Shown: positions 52,385-62,984, counted from the first letter of the stretch. The stretch: 64,000 bases of DNA from Dromiciops gliroides (GCF_019393635.1 NC_057863.1:572206284-572270283); one strand, 5' to 3'. The notes: generated from the letters alone by a model not told the origin. Program-made: numbers and translations.

Positions 52385-52615
52385 TAAACTCCCTGGGTTA
52401 AAATTTCTTTATCTATAAAATGAGAATAATAATACTTGTAGCACCTACTTGGCAGGGTTGTGAAGAAACTGCTTTGTAGACATTAAAGTGTTATGTAAAC
52501 ATGAATTATTACTATTAATCACATCTCTGGGCCACAGTTAACTCACCCATAAAAAGAGTACCAGTCTAGATTTATAAGGAAACTTCCAGCTATAACTTCA
52601 AAGATTTCTGGATGA
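52385..52615 (+). repeat. MIR remnants
   Basis: First AAAATGAGAATAATAATACT to AACATGAATTATTACTATTA. Second ACAGTTAACTCACCCATAAA to ACTTCCAGCTATAACTTCAA. Confidence 0.65.
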
Positions 52616-52751
52616 TGATGTCCACCAACAGGAGCAACTAACACGTTGATCATCTCTTAAGCAATCCCTCTGTAATTTGGAATTTCCTTGGGATCTCCTC
52701 TATAACAATGCCAAAGACTTTGGGTATATACTGTTATAGAAAGTTGATATT

Positions 52752-52910
52752 GGGGGCAGCTAGGTGGTGCACTAGATAAAGCACTGGCCCTGGATTCAGG
52801 AGGACCTGAGTTCAAATCCGACCTCAGATGTTTGACACTTACTAGCTGTGTGACCCTGGGCAAGTCACTTAGCCTTCATTGCCCCGCAAAAAATAAAAAA
52901 TAAAAAAAAT
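52752..52910 (+). mobile_element. Young tRNA-derived SINE, A subtype
   Basis: Sense copy with target duplication GAAASTTGATATT at 52739-52751 and 52911-52923 (one mismatch). Confidence 0.94.
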
Positions 52911-53398
52911 GAAACTTGATATTAATGACTATATGACCATCAAATAAGTTTATCTCTATTGCTCAATCTTTTAAAAAGTAACTTTATGGATATATTTTGC
53001 TTTTACGTCACCTAAATTTTTAACTGCCTCTATTCCTTTCCCTCTCTTCTCCTCAAGAACCATTTTTTATAACAAAGCTTTTTTTTTTACAGAAGAGGGA
53101 AAAAGTCAGCAAAACAGATCAATATATCCCCCCAAATCTGACATTATATACAATCCACATCAATGTACACCCCTAGAAGGAGTATGAGAGGTGGCTTCTC
53201 ATATCTCTTCTTTGGAGTCAGCCTTGTTCTTCTTAAACTTTTATCCTTGTTCTTTTTTATTTGGGGGGGGAGGGTTCTTTCCGTTGGTTTTATTGTAGTC
53301 ATTCTATATATCATTTTCTTGCTTGTACTTACTTTCACTCTGCATCACTTTATATAAGTTTTTCCATGCTTCTCCATATTCATCCTATTTGTCATTTC

Positions 53399-53400
<2 letters not shown>

Positions 53401-53443
<43 letters not shown>

Positions 53444-53579
53444 GCAGGGCAATGAGGGTTAAATGACTTGCTCAGGGTCACACAGCTAGTAAATATCAAG
53501 CATCTGAAGCCAGATTTGAACTCAGGTCCACCTGAATCCAGGGCCGGTGCTTTATCCACTGTGCCACCTAGCTGACCCC
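53401..53579 (-). mobile_element. Young tRNA-derived SINE, A subtype
   Basis: Reversed copy with a TTTTC-rich tail. Target duplication TGTCATTTCTT at 53390-53400 and 53580-53590. Confidence 0.94.
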
Positions 53580-53739
53580 TGTCATTTCTTATATATGATA
53601 TTTATGTATCATAATTTGTGTAGCCATTATTCAATGGGTCTCTATTTTGTTTCCAGTACTTAGATACCATAAAAAATGTTGCTATAAATATTTTTGATAT
53701 GCATAGAGCTTTTTAATTTTTTATCAGCAATCTCCTTGA

Positions 53740-53880
53740 GGCATAATACTGGCAGTGAATCTCATTAAACTGTGAGCTTCTCTAGCACAGGGACTGTTTT
53801 TTACCTTTCTTTGTTTTTCTAGCACTTAGCACAGGACCTAGCACATAGTCACTTAATAAATGATTACTAACTGATTGTGT
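53740..53880 (+). repeat. L2/L3 LINE 3' tail
   Basis: AAACTGTGAGCTTCTCTAGC, TTTTCTAGCACTTAGCACAG, TAGTCACTTAATAAATGATT. Confidence 0.8.
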
Positions 53881-54176
53881 CAAAGTGTATGGGAATTCCA
53901 GCCATTTAGTTGCAAGATTTTAAATAGCTTTCCAGAATGATTATACTAATTTATAGCTCCACCAAAAATGTACTAGCATGACTCTTTCTACAACCTTTCT
54001 GGGATTGACATCACCATGTTTTTGTCAATCATTTGCAGGATATGGGATAAAACTTCAGGGTTGTTTTGATTTGTATTTATCTTAATATTAGTCCTTTGCA
54101 GCGTCCTTTCATATGATTGCTAATTGTTTGCATTTTTTGAGAACTTCATATTCTTGAACTTCTGCTATTATCTTTC

Positions 54177-54309
54177 TAAATTTTTTTTTGCAGGGCAATG
54201 AGGGTTAAGTGACTTGCCCAGGGTCACACAGCTAGTAAGTGTCTAGTGTCTGAGGCCACATTTGAACTCAGGTCCTCCTGAATCCAGGGCCGGTGCTTTA
54301 TCCACTGCC
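54177..54309 (-). mobile_element. 5'-truncated young SINE, A subtype
   Basis: Reversed copy lacking the first ~18 bp of the head. Near-perfect target duplication TCTGCTATTRTCTYTC at 54161-54176 and 54310-54325. Confidence 0.9.
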
Positions 54310-54436
54310 TCTGCTATTGTCTCTCAAGGAATCTTATATGAAAAAAAATGGACTTGTGTCAAGAGCAAGAGATCACTGGCTGAAGGACAGCCCATTTGCT
54401 TCACTGGTATCATGTGATGTCAAAAGGAAGAGAAGG

Positions 54437-54590
54437 GGGCAGCTAGATGTCGCAGTGGATAGAGCACCGGCCCTGGAGTCAGGAGTACCTGAGTTCAAAT
54501 CCGGCCTCAGAGACTTAACACTTACTAGCTGTGTGACCCCGGGCAAGTCACTTAACCCCAGTTGCCTCACAAAAAAAAAAAAAAAAAAAA
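54437..54590 (+). mobile_element. Young tRNA-derived SINE, B subtype
   Basis: Sense copy with a long A tail. Target duplication AAAAGGAAGAGAAGG at 54422-54436 and 54591-54605. Confidence 0.95.
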
Positions 54591-54657
54591 AAAAGGAAGA
54601 GAAGGAGGCTTCTAACACATTGTTTGGGCATACTGAGGTAAAATAATAGAATTACAT

Positions 54658-54832
54658 GGATATCTACTGTGTGACCCTGGTCAAGTCATCTAACCCTGTT
54701 TGTGTCAGTTTCCTCATCTGTAAAATGAGCTGGAGAAGGAGATGGCAAAGCACTCTAGTATCTTTGCCAAGAAAACCTCAAATGGGGTCACAGAGAGTCA
54801 GATACAAACTGAAATGACTCAACAATAACAAT
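54658..54832 (+). mobile_element. RTE-tailed SINE, 3' part
   Basis: TGTGTGACCCTGGTCAAGTC, TTTCCTCATCTGTAAAATGA, then GAAGGAGATGGCAAAGCACT, TTTGCCAAGAAAACCTCAAA, GAGAGTCAGATACAAACTGA. Confidence 0.82.
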
Positions 54833-55681
54833 GGACAAGAGAGTTGGTCATGTGGCCCAAATCCAGGCTGAAATGGATTGCAATCTGCATCCTTGGAGGA
54901 ATTCACCATATTGAGGAGATCTCAGATCCCTTGGAGTGTTTGAGTTTAAAGAGTTAGAAACAAAATTACCTATTGTCTCCTCTGACTACTACCCCTCAAC
55001 CCCTTTCCCAGGAAAATAAAAACAGGTTTGCTAAAGAGACTCCTTAAAGCTTCGGTTGGCTAAGCCACAAGTGCTATCATTCTCACACCAGGCACAAGTT
55101 CTCAGTGTATTTCTCATCCCCAATCTTAAAAGCAGAGAATTAATTACCAAGATTTAATTTGCTTTCCGAGATCACCCACTTGGTTGCTGCTGCTGAGTGA
55201 CACACTCTGAAGCTTTATCTAAAAGAATGAAAATTAGCCCAGGCTGGCAGAATTGACCCGGAGGATCCTGGGTGAAACTGCCACTTTCCTTTTTTAATCA
55301 TGTGGGGGTTTCCCACCTACTGTCTAATTTGCAAAATCCAATCATTCTTCACAAGTCTTTCCACCAACTCTCAGTTCAGTAGTTGGCCTTTTGAATTTTG
55401 TTACAAACCCAAGATCTGTGATGGAGGCCAGGAACACAGAAATCATTAACATTCTTTTCTGCAGATTTCAGGAAACCAAATCATACACACATGAATGAGA
55501 CAGATGCAGAAAGATGTCAGGATGACTCCCAATATTTTTGCCAGGGGATCAATAAGTGGTCCAGAGATATTTGTAGACATAGCATGAAAGTTGCTTCTTT
55601 CCAGAGCAAGATAAAAAGGAGAAGAGCTGCATAAAGTAGGAGATCTTTTGTTTGCTACATCTATTAAAAAGGCTATGGCTA
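54833..55681. other. Repeat-poor block, candidate conserved noncoding element
   Basis: About 850 bp without a recognised repeat in the most repeat-dense part of the window. The section at 55030-55480 has non-repetitive AT-rich text with paired homeobox-like sites (GAGAATTAATTACCAAG, AATGAAAATTAGCCC, TTTTTAATCATG). This is the strongest enhancer-like stretch by composition; conservation is untested. Confidence 0.38.
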
Positions 55682-55825
55682 GGGGCAGGTAGGTGGCACC
55701 GTGGATAGAGCACCAGCCCTGGAGTCAGGAGAACCTGAGTTCAAATCCAGCCTCAGACACTTAACACTTACTAGCTGTGTGACATTGAGCAAGTCACTTA
55801 ACCCCAATTTCCCCACAAAACAAAC
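55682..55825 (+). mobile_element. Young tRNA-derived SINE, B subtype
   Basis: Sense copy with target duplication AAAAGGCTAYGGCTA at 55667-55681 and 55826-55840 (one mismatch). Confidence 0.94.
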
Positions 55826-55939
55826 AAAAGGCTACGGCTAATAGAAATGGATTGGCGTTTATTCTTTATTTGGGTTCTATGTTTGTCAAGTCTTTTTTTT
55901 TCCCACACTAGGACTTAAGCATAAGATCCCAGATATTGA

Positions 55940-56050
55940 GCACAGAAGAATCATAGAATTCATCTAGTACAATAACCCTATTTTACTGATGAGGAAACCG
56001 AGATCTAGAAAGGTCATGAATTATCCAGGATCACAAAGTTACTGACAGAA
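55940..56050 (-). repeat. MIR/MIR3-like remnant
   Basis: ATCATAGAATTCATCTAGTA, CTATTTTACTGATGAGGAAA, CCGAGATCTAGAAAGGTCAT in antisense order. Confidence 0.65.
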
Positions 56051-56207
56051 ACAGGATTCCCAAATTCTTTTCCTTCAGCAACCTCAAGTTTGATTGGTGT
56101 CTTCTTCCATCTTGAGGGTGGAAGCCAGAGAGAGGCACCTGAAGTGACTCCAGAACCTGAAAAAATCTAAAGTCGATCTGAAGTTTTAAAAGACACTGAA
56201 GGAATTC

Positions 56208-56365
56208 CTCCCCCTCCCCTCTCTCCCTCTCCCGCTGCCTCTCCCTCTCTCCCTCCCTCCTTCTCTTCCTTCCTCTCTCTGTCTCTCTCTGTGTCTCTCT
56301 GTTTCTATCTCTGCCTCTGTCTCTTTCTGTCTCTGTCTGTCTGTCTCTCTCTCTCTCTCTGTGTC

Positions 56366-56407
<42 letters not shown>

Positions 56408-56412
56408 CTCCC
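56208..56412. repeat. CT/CTGT-rich microsatellite, about 205 bp
   Basis: Mixed CTCTCTGTCTCTCT units. The 185- and 88-codon minus ORFs through it are Arg-Glu repeats and are not genes. Confidence 0.96.
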
Positions 56413-56945
56413 CCTCGTATTCCAACCCACCCCTTATGTAAGCAAGGGACATTGATTTCCACTAATGAGGATAGAGTCCCATACCAATGGGTTTGGAGAC
56501 TGGGGCTACACACAAGACTTTTCAGGTACACATAGAACACAGAACACACAGAGATTCTGGGAAAGCAACCCAGTTTACCAGATGCCACCGAGTTGCCCTG
56601 CTTTGCCTCAAAAAAGCTTTCACTTAGCTTCTTTCTTTTCTTCTTTTCAACCTAATTTGCTGTATAGTCAGAATATGAGACAATTTAGGGAGCACAGTCA
56701 AGTGATCTGGGTTCTCTTTGGTTTTATATGCTCCCTAGAGGAAACCTCCAATTTGAAGAGAAAAACTGATGTTCTCATTAGGGTTATTGGCAGTTACTGA
56801 CAGTGCCTTCCTTTTCCTAGTTAGAGTTAGTTCTCTGTCTCCCTGATTATTAACAATTTGGGTAACATCGCTGAACCGAATTGAGCTTTGAAGACAGATT
56901 TGATCACTTATTTAGTACAGAATTGTCTTAACACACTTGTATCAA
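56413..56945. other. Unassigned sequence
   Basis: No repeat recognised. The 111-codon plus ORF (56465-56800) has no domain I can name. Confidence 0.3.
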
Positions 56946-56949
56946 GTCA

Positions 56950-57045
56950 GGTGTGTGTATATATACACACACACACACACACATTTATATATATACATAT
57001 ATATGTATATGTATGTATATATGATATATGCTTATATATCAAAAA
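56950..57045. repeat. CA and TA microsatellite
   Basis: A CACACA run followed by a TATATATG-type array. Confidence 0.95.
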
Positions 57046-57880
57046 TATATAGGAATCTAAAAGCAAGTAAAATTTTATCAAAGATATTTGCCAAATATCA
57101 AGAGGATCTTTTTATCAGAGATAAAAAACAATTTCTTTCTTCATTATAATATAATATATAATATGATAATTGTTCATGCAAAAGCTTTTTAAAGCTTATG
57201 TCATCAAAATTGTCTCTCTTATATTTTGTAGTTCCCTATATCCCTTGTTTGATTAAATGTAATCCTCTTTCCACCATGTCAAACTGCCCCCAAAAATACT
57301 ATATGGGCATATCAACCACAACATTCTGTTTTGTTCTAAAACAAGGATTTATAGCAAGGATCTGATGGTGCTTTTCAGAGCTATGGGTAGCCATGATGGA
57401 GTGATAACATTACAATGTTCCAATTGATTTCTCTGGAGGTCATCATTGAAACACAAGAAAGATGAATTTGGTGGCTACAAAACTCCAAGACAATCACTAA
57501 CTAAAAAGAAACGTTGGGAAATTGGTAAGAGACTGAGGGGTAGAAGAACAAAGAGGAAGAAAGGACAATGATGAGGGACTTTAGTGTGTACTTCATCAAA
57601 GCACAAGTTTGCCAGAGATATTGTGAAGATTCCTCTAAAAGTCATCACTTGAAGCAATTCCAAACCTAATTTGATGTCAGTCTTGTTTCTCTTGCCAGGA
57701 ACTGTCACAAATTGGTCAGTATAAAGCAGGCCAGAAGGCAAGTACTAGGTTTCTTCCCAAGATGCCCGGTATTCCCTTTTTCTAAATACTTTTTCTAAAG
57801 ATCCTTTTGGAGGTCATTTCTACGCTTATGATCACAGAATCATTATGGCTAGATTTTTGTCATACTAATTGAAAGGCAGA
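57046..57880. other. Unassigned sequence
   Basis: No repeat family or gene recognised. The 88-codon minus ORF (57475-57741) has no domain. Confidence 0.3.
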
Positions 57881-57914
57881 GCTACGGGAATAGCCAAGTA
57901 TAAACAGGGACTAG

Positions 57915-58405
57915 CCAATGAGGGCTCAGTCCTGAGAGATTGACGAGGCTGTTTCTAAAAGTGCCATGTGATGTGGCATTGAGGGAGCTGTTCTGCACTT
58001 TAAAACATATATAGGTATTCTCTGTATCTGGTCTGCCAATTATGTGGTGAAGAAATGGACTTTTGATGAGCTTCTGAACTGAACCTGAGCATTTGTACAA
58101 AAAGCACTGATGACTTAGCATTGTTCTTTTCTCTGCCGGTTACATCTGAGTGAGGAGGCAGGGGCTGCTGGGACAAGTGTTCTATACTTCCTACCAATGT
58201 CAACAGGAAGCCATGGGCACGTTGCCCTGCTATTGCTTCTGTCCCTGGTGTGTCTATTCTCTCCTGCCTTAGGTGAAAGGGCATTAGAGATAGAACAGAC
58301 TGGGTGTGACCTTGAAAGCTTCCAAAGGTCAAGAGAGCACAAGGGGTCCAAGGATGAGCATCTATGTCAGAGTGTGTAGGCAGCCCAACCCAATGGGGAA
58401 TAAAG
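57915..58405 (+). other. Candidate small secreted-peptide locus (60-codon ORF)
   Basis: The ORF 58197-58379 has a signal-peptide-like start: a short n-region (MSTGSHGHV), the hydrophobic run ALLLLLSLVCLFSPALG, then a charged 34-residue tail with two cysteines. Around it are CCAAT at 57915-57919, TATATAG at 58008-58014, and AATAAA at 58399-58404, 20 bp after the stop. An alternative reading is a signal-peptide first exon, because AG|GTGAAA at 58271-58278 is a good donor in phase 1 right after the hydrophobic run. Weak points: the start context is poor (C at -3), upstream ATGs exist, and I recognise no family. It may be a chance ORF. Confidence 0.25.
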
Positions 58406-58527
58406 CATTGATCCTTTGTAGCAGTAGATTAAAAGCAGCCAGGAAGAAGTGAATCATCCCTCATCTATACTGCAATCAGAAGGGAACTTGGTAGGGACTA
58501 ATGCCTTATAGCAACTGGGTTTTTTTA

Positions 58528-58845
58528 GGGGCAAATAGGTGACATAGTAAATAAAGAACTACCCCTGGCATCAGGAGGAACTGAGTTCAAATTTCACCTC
58601 AGTTATTATTTGTGTGGCCCTGGGCAAGTCACTTAACTCCAATTGCCTTAAACATCCGGGGCCATCTCCAGTCATCCTGATATATATCTTGCCACTGGAC
58701 CCAGATGGCTCTGGAGGAGATAGTGAGATGGCTGACCTTGCATAGCCTTCCCTCACTTAAATCCAATTCACTGCAAGTTCATGACATCACCCCAATGTCA
58801 TGGTCCTCCTTGAGAATGAAGGACAAAAAACAACAACAAAACAAC
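58528..58845 (+). mobile_element. Composite SINE, near complete
   Basis: tRNA/MAR-like head (GGGGCAAATAGGTGACATAG through CCAATTGCCTTAAACATCC), then the distinct 3' domain (CCAGTCATCCTGATATATAT, CCAGATGGCTCTGGAGGAGA, GCAAGTTCATGACATCACCC, TCATGGTCCTCCTTGAGAAT) and an ACAACAACA tail. It serves as the reference copy for the split one at 36536-37505. Confidence 0.85.
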
Positions 58846-59343
58846 AGCAACTGTTTTAAATTTGAGCCTACTCTTCCTATGGACTAAAGTGGTATAGAAG
58901 AGATTGTGCCCCCAGACATGTGAGGGGGCGGGAAAGTGTACTCTATCTTCTCATTAAATATCACTTTGTAAAAGCCAATGGGTGTTAATTTGGTTAAATG
59001 ACACTGGGATGCTAATAAAGGGTGACTGCCACTGGGAAGAGCACACCAGAATGGGAGCTTAAGCCAATAGCATCAGAGAAATATATCCCTAAGCCCTCAG
59101 GTATAGCTTAGAACCATGAAGGGACCTTGTAGCCAGCAGCCTTCTAGGGCACCTGAGTTGTCAGTAAGAGTGGGAGTGGGGATAAGAACCCCCAGCTCAT
59201 ATAAGGTCTACATAGGGCTTCTGGTTATCTTGGCCATCTCACTGCTGCATAGATAGACCACAGAGGATAAATTTGATCTAACATTATAATTGGTACAGGT
59301 CTGCAGTAAGAGTTCTATCACTAAATATATGAGAAGTCTCAGT
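58846..59343. other. Unassigned sequence
   Basis: No repeat family or gene recognised. GCTAATAAAGG near 59012 and two CCAAT words occur, but no LTR ends were found. Confidence 0.3.
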
Positions 59344-59359
59344 AAAAGTGGTTACTGTG

Positions 59360-59514
59360 GGGGCAGCTAGGTGGCGCAGTGGATAAAGCACTGGCCCTGG
59401 AGTCAGGAGTACGTGAGTTCAAATGCAGCCTTAGACACTTAACACTTACTAGCTGTGTGACCCTGGGCAAGTCACTTAGCCCCAATTGCCTCACTTAAAA
59501 AAGAAAAGAAAAAA
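59360..59514 (+). mobile_element. Young tRNA-derived SINE, B subtype
   Basis: Sense copy with target duplication AAAAGTGGTTACTGTG at 59344-59359 and 59515-59530. Confidence 0.96.
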
Positions 59515-59754
59515 AAAAGTGGTTACTGTGTACAGCTGAAGCTGGTTTTAAGTAATGAGCTCCCCCCCCCCCCAGGACAAAAACGATGTTCCTTCTTTTT
59601 GTTAGACTGAAATGCTCAGAGACATGGCATGTTCTTTAGTTTGGACTGAGTTGAACAGAAGTCTAGCTCCTTGGAATACTTGGATTCATGGTACGATATC
59701 CTTAAGGTGGAATAGGTGGGAGCAAGTCAAAGGAACTTAGATTCATAGTCCATT

Positions 59755-59925
59755 AGGAAAAGTATTGGACTTGGAGCCCACACACCTGGGTGTGAATCTA
59801 CTATTGACTCCCTGTATGACCCGGGGTAAGTCATTTCTCCTCTCATCTGTGATGCAGAGGAGTTGGACAATATGACAATATGATTTCTGAGGTCACTACC
59901 AACTCTAAATTTTTTATCTCATGAC
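59755..59925 (+). repeat. MIR remnant
   Basis: AGTATTGGACTTGGAGCCCA, TGTATGACCCGGGGTAAGTC, GAGGTCACTACCAACTCTAA. Confidence 0.7.
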
Positions 59926-60169
59926 TGGGGAAACAGGACACATACATGAAGAACCAAGATTGTATTTGTATTGGATAAGAGACCAAGTAGACAAAGCCAA
60001 ACCAGTCAAGTGCAGCCAATACACGGAGAAAGCCAGTTTCTAGGAATTGATGGGACAAATAAGTTTGAGGTTCAAAAAGCCAACAAGGTGGTGGGAAATC
60101 AGGCAAGCAAAGAAATTGATGGAGTGGAACAAGCCAGGCTGAATAGCTATGCAACACCAACAGCAACTG

Positions 60170-60335
60170 TGGTTAATTTAGAGGCACATAACTTGGGTTC
60201 AAATCCTGGCTCTGCCACTTACTGACCAGGTGTCCTGGGGCAAATTACCTAACTGCTCTTATTTTCAGTCTCCTCATCTGTAAAATGATAAAATTCGAGT
60301 AGGTGACCCCTAAAGTCCCTTGCAGCTTTAAACGT
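60170..60335 (+). repeat. MIR
   Basis: ACTTGGGTTCAAATCCTGGC, TCTGCCACTTACTGACCAGG, TCAGTCTCCTCATCTGTAAA, CTAAAGTCCCTTGCAGCTTT. Confidence 0.8.
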
Positions 60336-60344
60336 TTTCTTTTG

Positions 60345-60590
60345 TTGTTCAGTCATTTCAGTCATGTCCAATTCTGTAACCCCATTTGGGGGGCTTTCTT
60401 TGCAAACATACTGGAATGGTGCGTCATTTCCTTATCCAGCTCATTTGACAGATTAAGAAACTGAGGCAAACAGGGTTAAGTGACTTGCCCAGGGTCACAC
60501 AGCTAGTAAATGTCTGAGGCCAGATTTGAACTCATGAAGATGTCTTCCTGACTTCAGGGCAAAAAGTCTATCCACTGCCCTAGCTTTAAG
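60345..60590 (-). mobile_element. RTE-tailed SINE
   Basis: GTTGTTCAGTCATTTCAGTC, CATGTCCAATTCTGTAACCC, ACATACTGGAATGGTGCGTC, AAGAAACTGAGGCAAACAGG, then the MIR-like part to CTATCCACTGCCC. Confidence 0.87.
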
Positions 60591-60937
60591 CTTAGGATCC
60601 TGTAAACAAGGAAAAAACAATCACAAAAATCCTAGAGTTGGAAGGGGTCTCAAAGGCCCTTCAACCCAAGTCATACCTGAACAAAGATCACTAATTAGTG
60701 TTCATCCAGTCTTTGCTTTAGATATCCAGTGAGAGGGAACCTATTACTTGCTGAGGCAGCCCATCAGGGCCTCAGGACAACTCTAATCACACTGAAGTTT
60801 TCCTTTATATTAGACCTGTCTACAATATTCATACATTGCTTCTAGTTATAATGTCTGGGGCCAAGTAAAATACATAACAGTCTTTCAAATTCTTGCTGAG
60901 AGCTATTTTATCATTTCCTCCCCATTCTCCCCAGGCC

Positions 60938-60999
60938 TTCTTCTTCTTCTTCTTCTTCTTCTTCTTCTTCTTCTTCTTCTTCTTCTTCTTCTTCTTCTT
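60938..60999. repeat. TTC trinucleotide microsatellite
   Basis: About 20 TTC units standing where the reversed SINE's poly-A tail should be. The poly-Lys ORF on the minus strand is this run. Confidence 0.96.
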
Positions 61000-61135
61000 T
61001 TTGGAGACAATTGGGGTTAAGTGACTTGCCCAGGGTCTCACAGCTAGTAAGTGTCTAAGGCTGAGTTTGAACTCAGGTCCTCCTGACTCTAGGGTCAGTG
61101 CTCTATCTATTGTGCCACTGTGCCACTGTGCCAAA
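61000..61135 (-). mobile_element. Young tRNA-derived SINE, B subtype
   Basis: Reversed copy preceded by the TTC array. The end has a triplicated CCACTGTG unit and no clear target duplication. Confidence 0.85.
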
Positions 61136-61499
61136 TCTTTCTATGATATAATCTAGAGGTCTATTCCCATTCTAAGACTGTTTCTCTGGTCATTTTCAAG
61201 ATTATTAATGTCCTTCCTAAACTGTGGCACCCAGAATTTATAAAAAACAAAACAAAAAAACCTCTCCAGATGCTGTCTGAACAAGGGGTCAGATGTAGAA
61301 CAGGAGGACTACTGCCATCTTCCTTCCCACCTCAGTCCTGAACATTATACTTCTCTCAGTGTAGCCTAAGATCTCATTAGCTTACTTGTCCACTATACCA
61401 CACTGATGACTTACTGACCTTGCAACTGACTCAACACTCCTACCATTTGTATGCCAATTGCTACCTGCCCTTACCTCTCTCTGATCCTTCTAAAGTCTA

Positions 61500-61965
61500 T
61501 TTTCAAAAGAGGGAAGAGAATCCAATCAGTCAATTTTAGTTCAGTGAGGCTGACTTTGATTCCTGCCAAAATTCTCCAACATGATATTAAAAGGATGCTC
61601 AGTGCCTATCTAGAAAAGAACATGGTACTCAAAAAAAGTCCAACATGACTTCACCAAAAATAGGTCATGCCGGGGGCAGCTAGGTGGCGCAGTGGATAAG
61701 CACCGGCCCTGGAGTCAGGAGTACCTGACTTCAAATCCGGCCTCAGACACTTAACACTTACTAGCTGTGTGACCCTGGGCAAGTCACTTAACCCCAATTG
61801 CCTCACTAAAAATTAAAATAAATAAATAAATAAAAATAAAAGGGGCTATATATGGATAGATTATGAGAATATTGTAGATCTAGTTTACCGAGATTTTAGC
61901 AAAGTATTAGACAAAGATTCACACGCTACTCTCATGTAGAAGATAGAAACGTCAAAGTTAGGCAA
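61500..61965 (+). mobile_element. CR1-type LINE reverse-transcriptase fragment, split by a SINE
   Basis: GATTCCTGCCAAAATTCTCC to CATGACTTCACCAAAAATAG, then after the insert GAATATTGTAGATCTAGTTT, ACCGAGATTTTAGCAAAGTA. The translation reads DFSKVLDKDSHATLM, a decayed CR1 reverse-transcriptase motif. It is opposite in orientation to the CR1 at 60635. Confidence 0.72.
61672..61841 (+). mobile_element. Young tRNA-derived SINE, B subtype
   Basis: Sense copy ending in an AAAT-rich tail. It sits in the CR1 fragment; no clear target duplication. Confidence 0.92.
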
Positions 61966-62039
61966 TAGTGCAGTAAAATCCGTTTGGAACAGGCTAAGCG
62001 GCCCAGGCCAGAGTTTGACATCCTCCTGCAGTCTTAAAG

Positions 62040-62175
62040 GGATCCTAACCCTCTAGCCCATGCTCCTAGATAAATAAATTTCTTGTCCGAGGTCTCAGAG
62101 CTAACAAGTGGCAAAGTCTTGAATTCATCTTCCTTACTCCAAATCCAACTTTCTTTCTACCCCACCGTACTCATA
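62040..62175 (-). repeat. MIR-like remnant
   Basis: TTCTTGTCCGAGGTCTCAGA, GCTAACAAGTGGCAAAGTCT, TCCTTACTCCAAATCCAACT. Confidence 0.55.
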
Positions 62176-62454
62176 GGGTGTTACCTACCAGGCTTAGAAT
62201 CTGATATCCTGAGGGCACCTCAGAGATCACCTTGTCCAAAGCCCTTTTATTAAAGATATGGAATCTAATCATAGCTAGAAGAGCAGTTAGAGGTCAATTA
62301 ATCCCAACTGGCCAGTTTACTGTTCCTCCTACATGATACTGTATTTTACATCACTGTCCCTTGGCACATGGAGGTCCACCTTGCCACCATACCTGGGATG
62401 ATTTCCTTCCTTGAAAAAAAATTCAATTCATATCATAGAATAGGTAGAAAAGGT

Positions 62455-62622
62455 ATAAGGCAGCCAGATGGCTTGGTGGATAGAGAACCCGTTTGCCTCA
62501 GTTTCCTCACCTGTAAGATTACCTGGAAAAAGAAATGGCAAACCACTCCAGCATCTCTTCCACAAAAACCCAAAATGGGGTCACAAAGAGTCAGACACTA
62601 CTGAAAGCAATTGAACAACAAA
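62455..62622 (+). mobile_element. RTE-tailed SINE with internal deletion
   Basis: Head GTATAAGGCAGCCAGATGGC to GATAGAGAACCCG, then directly TTTGCCTCAGTTTCCTCACC: about 70 bp of the usual head is missing. The RTE tail follows (GCAAACCACTCCAGCATCTC, AGTCAGACACTACTGAAAGC, ACAACAAAAAG). Confidence 0.8.
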
Positions 62623-62984
62623 AAGAAAAGATACCGGTATTAAGGTATCATAGGCAAAAGAGAAGATGTTTCACAAGGCTAAAAGGGGAAATCAAAGGTC
62701 TTGGGTTGCTAACCTGGGAGGGTAGACCAAGGACTGACATTGGAAGAGGAATCACATAATATTACATGTGTGGCTAGGGGTTCAAGAGGTGAGAAGACTG
62801 CCACAAGAGGGGAGAAGCAGGCTAATTCCTAAGGGTCCTGTGGTGCCTCAGCTAAATCATTGTATGTGCTCTTTCCCATTCCCCTGCACCCTAACACCAC
62901 TCCCATCATTTCTGCGGTAGGATCGTTGGTTAAATGAACCACAGAGGCTAGCTATTCTGAGTCCCTTATTTTGACAGGTATTGT
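62623..62984. other. Unassigned sequence
   Basis: No repeat family or gene recognised. Confidence 0.3.

Larger units (their letters stand above)
52975..54176 (-). mobile_element. L1 3'-UTR fragment split by a SINE and an L3 tail
   Basis: Reverse-orientation L1 3' end: CTCAAGAACCATTTTTTATA, GTCAGCAAAACAGATCAATA, ACTCTGCATCACTTTATATA, GCCATTATTCAATGGGTCTC, TTTCCAGAATGATTATACTA, GTTGTTTTGATTTGTATTTA. It is interrupted at 53401-53579 and 53740-53880. Confidence 0.65.
60635..61440 (-). mobile_element. CR1-type LINE 3' region, split by a SINE
   Basis: AGTTGGAAGGGGTCTCAAAG, TCCAGTGAGAGGGAACCTAT, ACTTGCTGAGGCAGCCCATC, TCTGGGGCCAAGTAAAATAC, then after the insert TTAATGTCCTTCCTAAACTG, TGGCACCCAGAATTTATAAA, TAGCCTAAGATCTCATTAGC and ATACCACACTGATGACTTAC: the antisense order of a CR1 3' UTR. 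Confidence 0.78.

Noticed and set aside
56031..56588. 185-codon minus ORF rich in Arg, Glu, Asp and Gln
   Set aside because: Produced by the CT/CTGT microsatellite read in reverse.
57420..57720. Possible processed pseudogene (Lys/Arg-rich plus frame)
   Set aside because: No match to a protein I can name, no poly-A tail and no target duplication.
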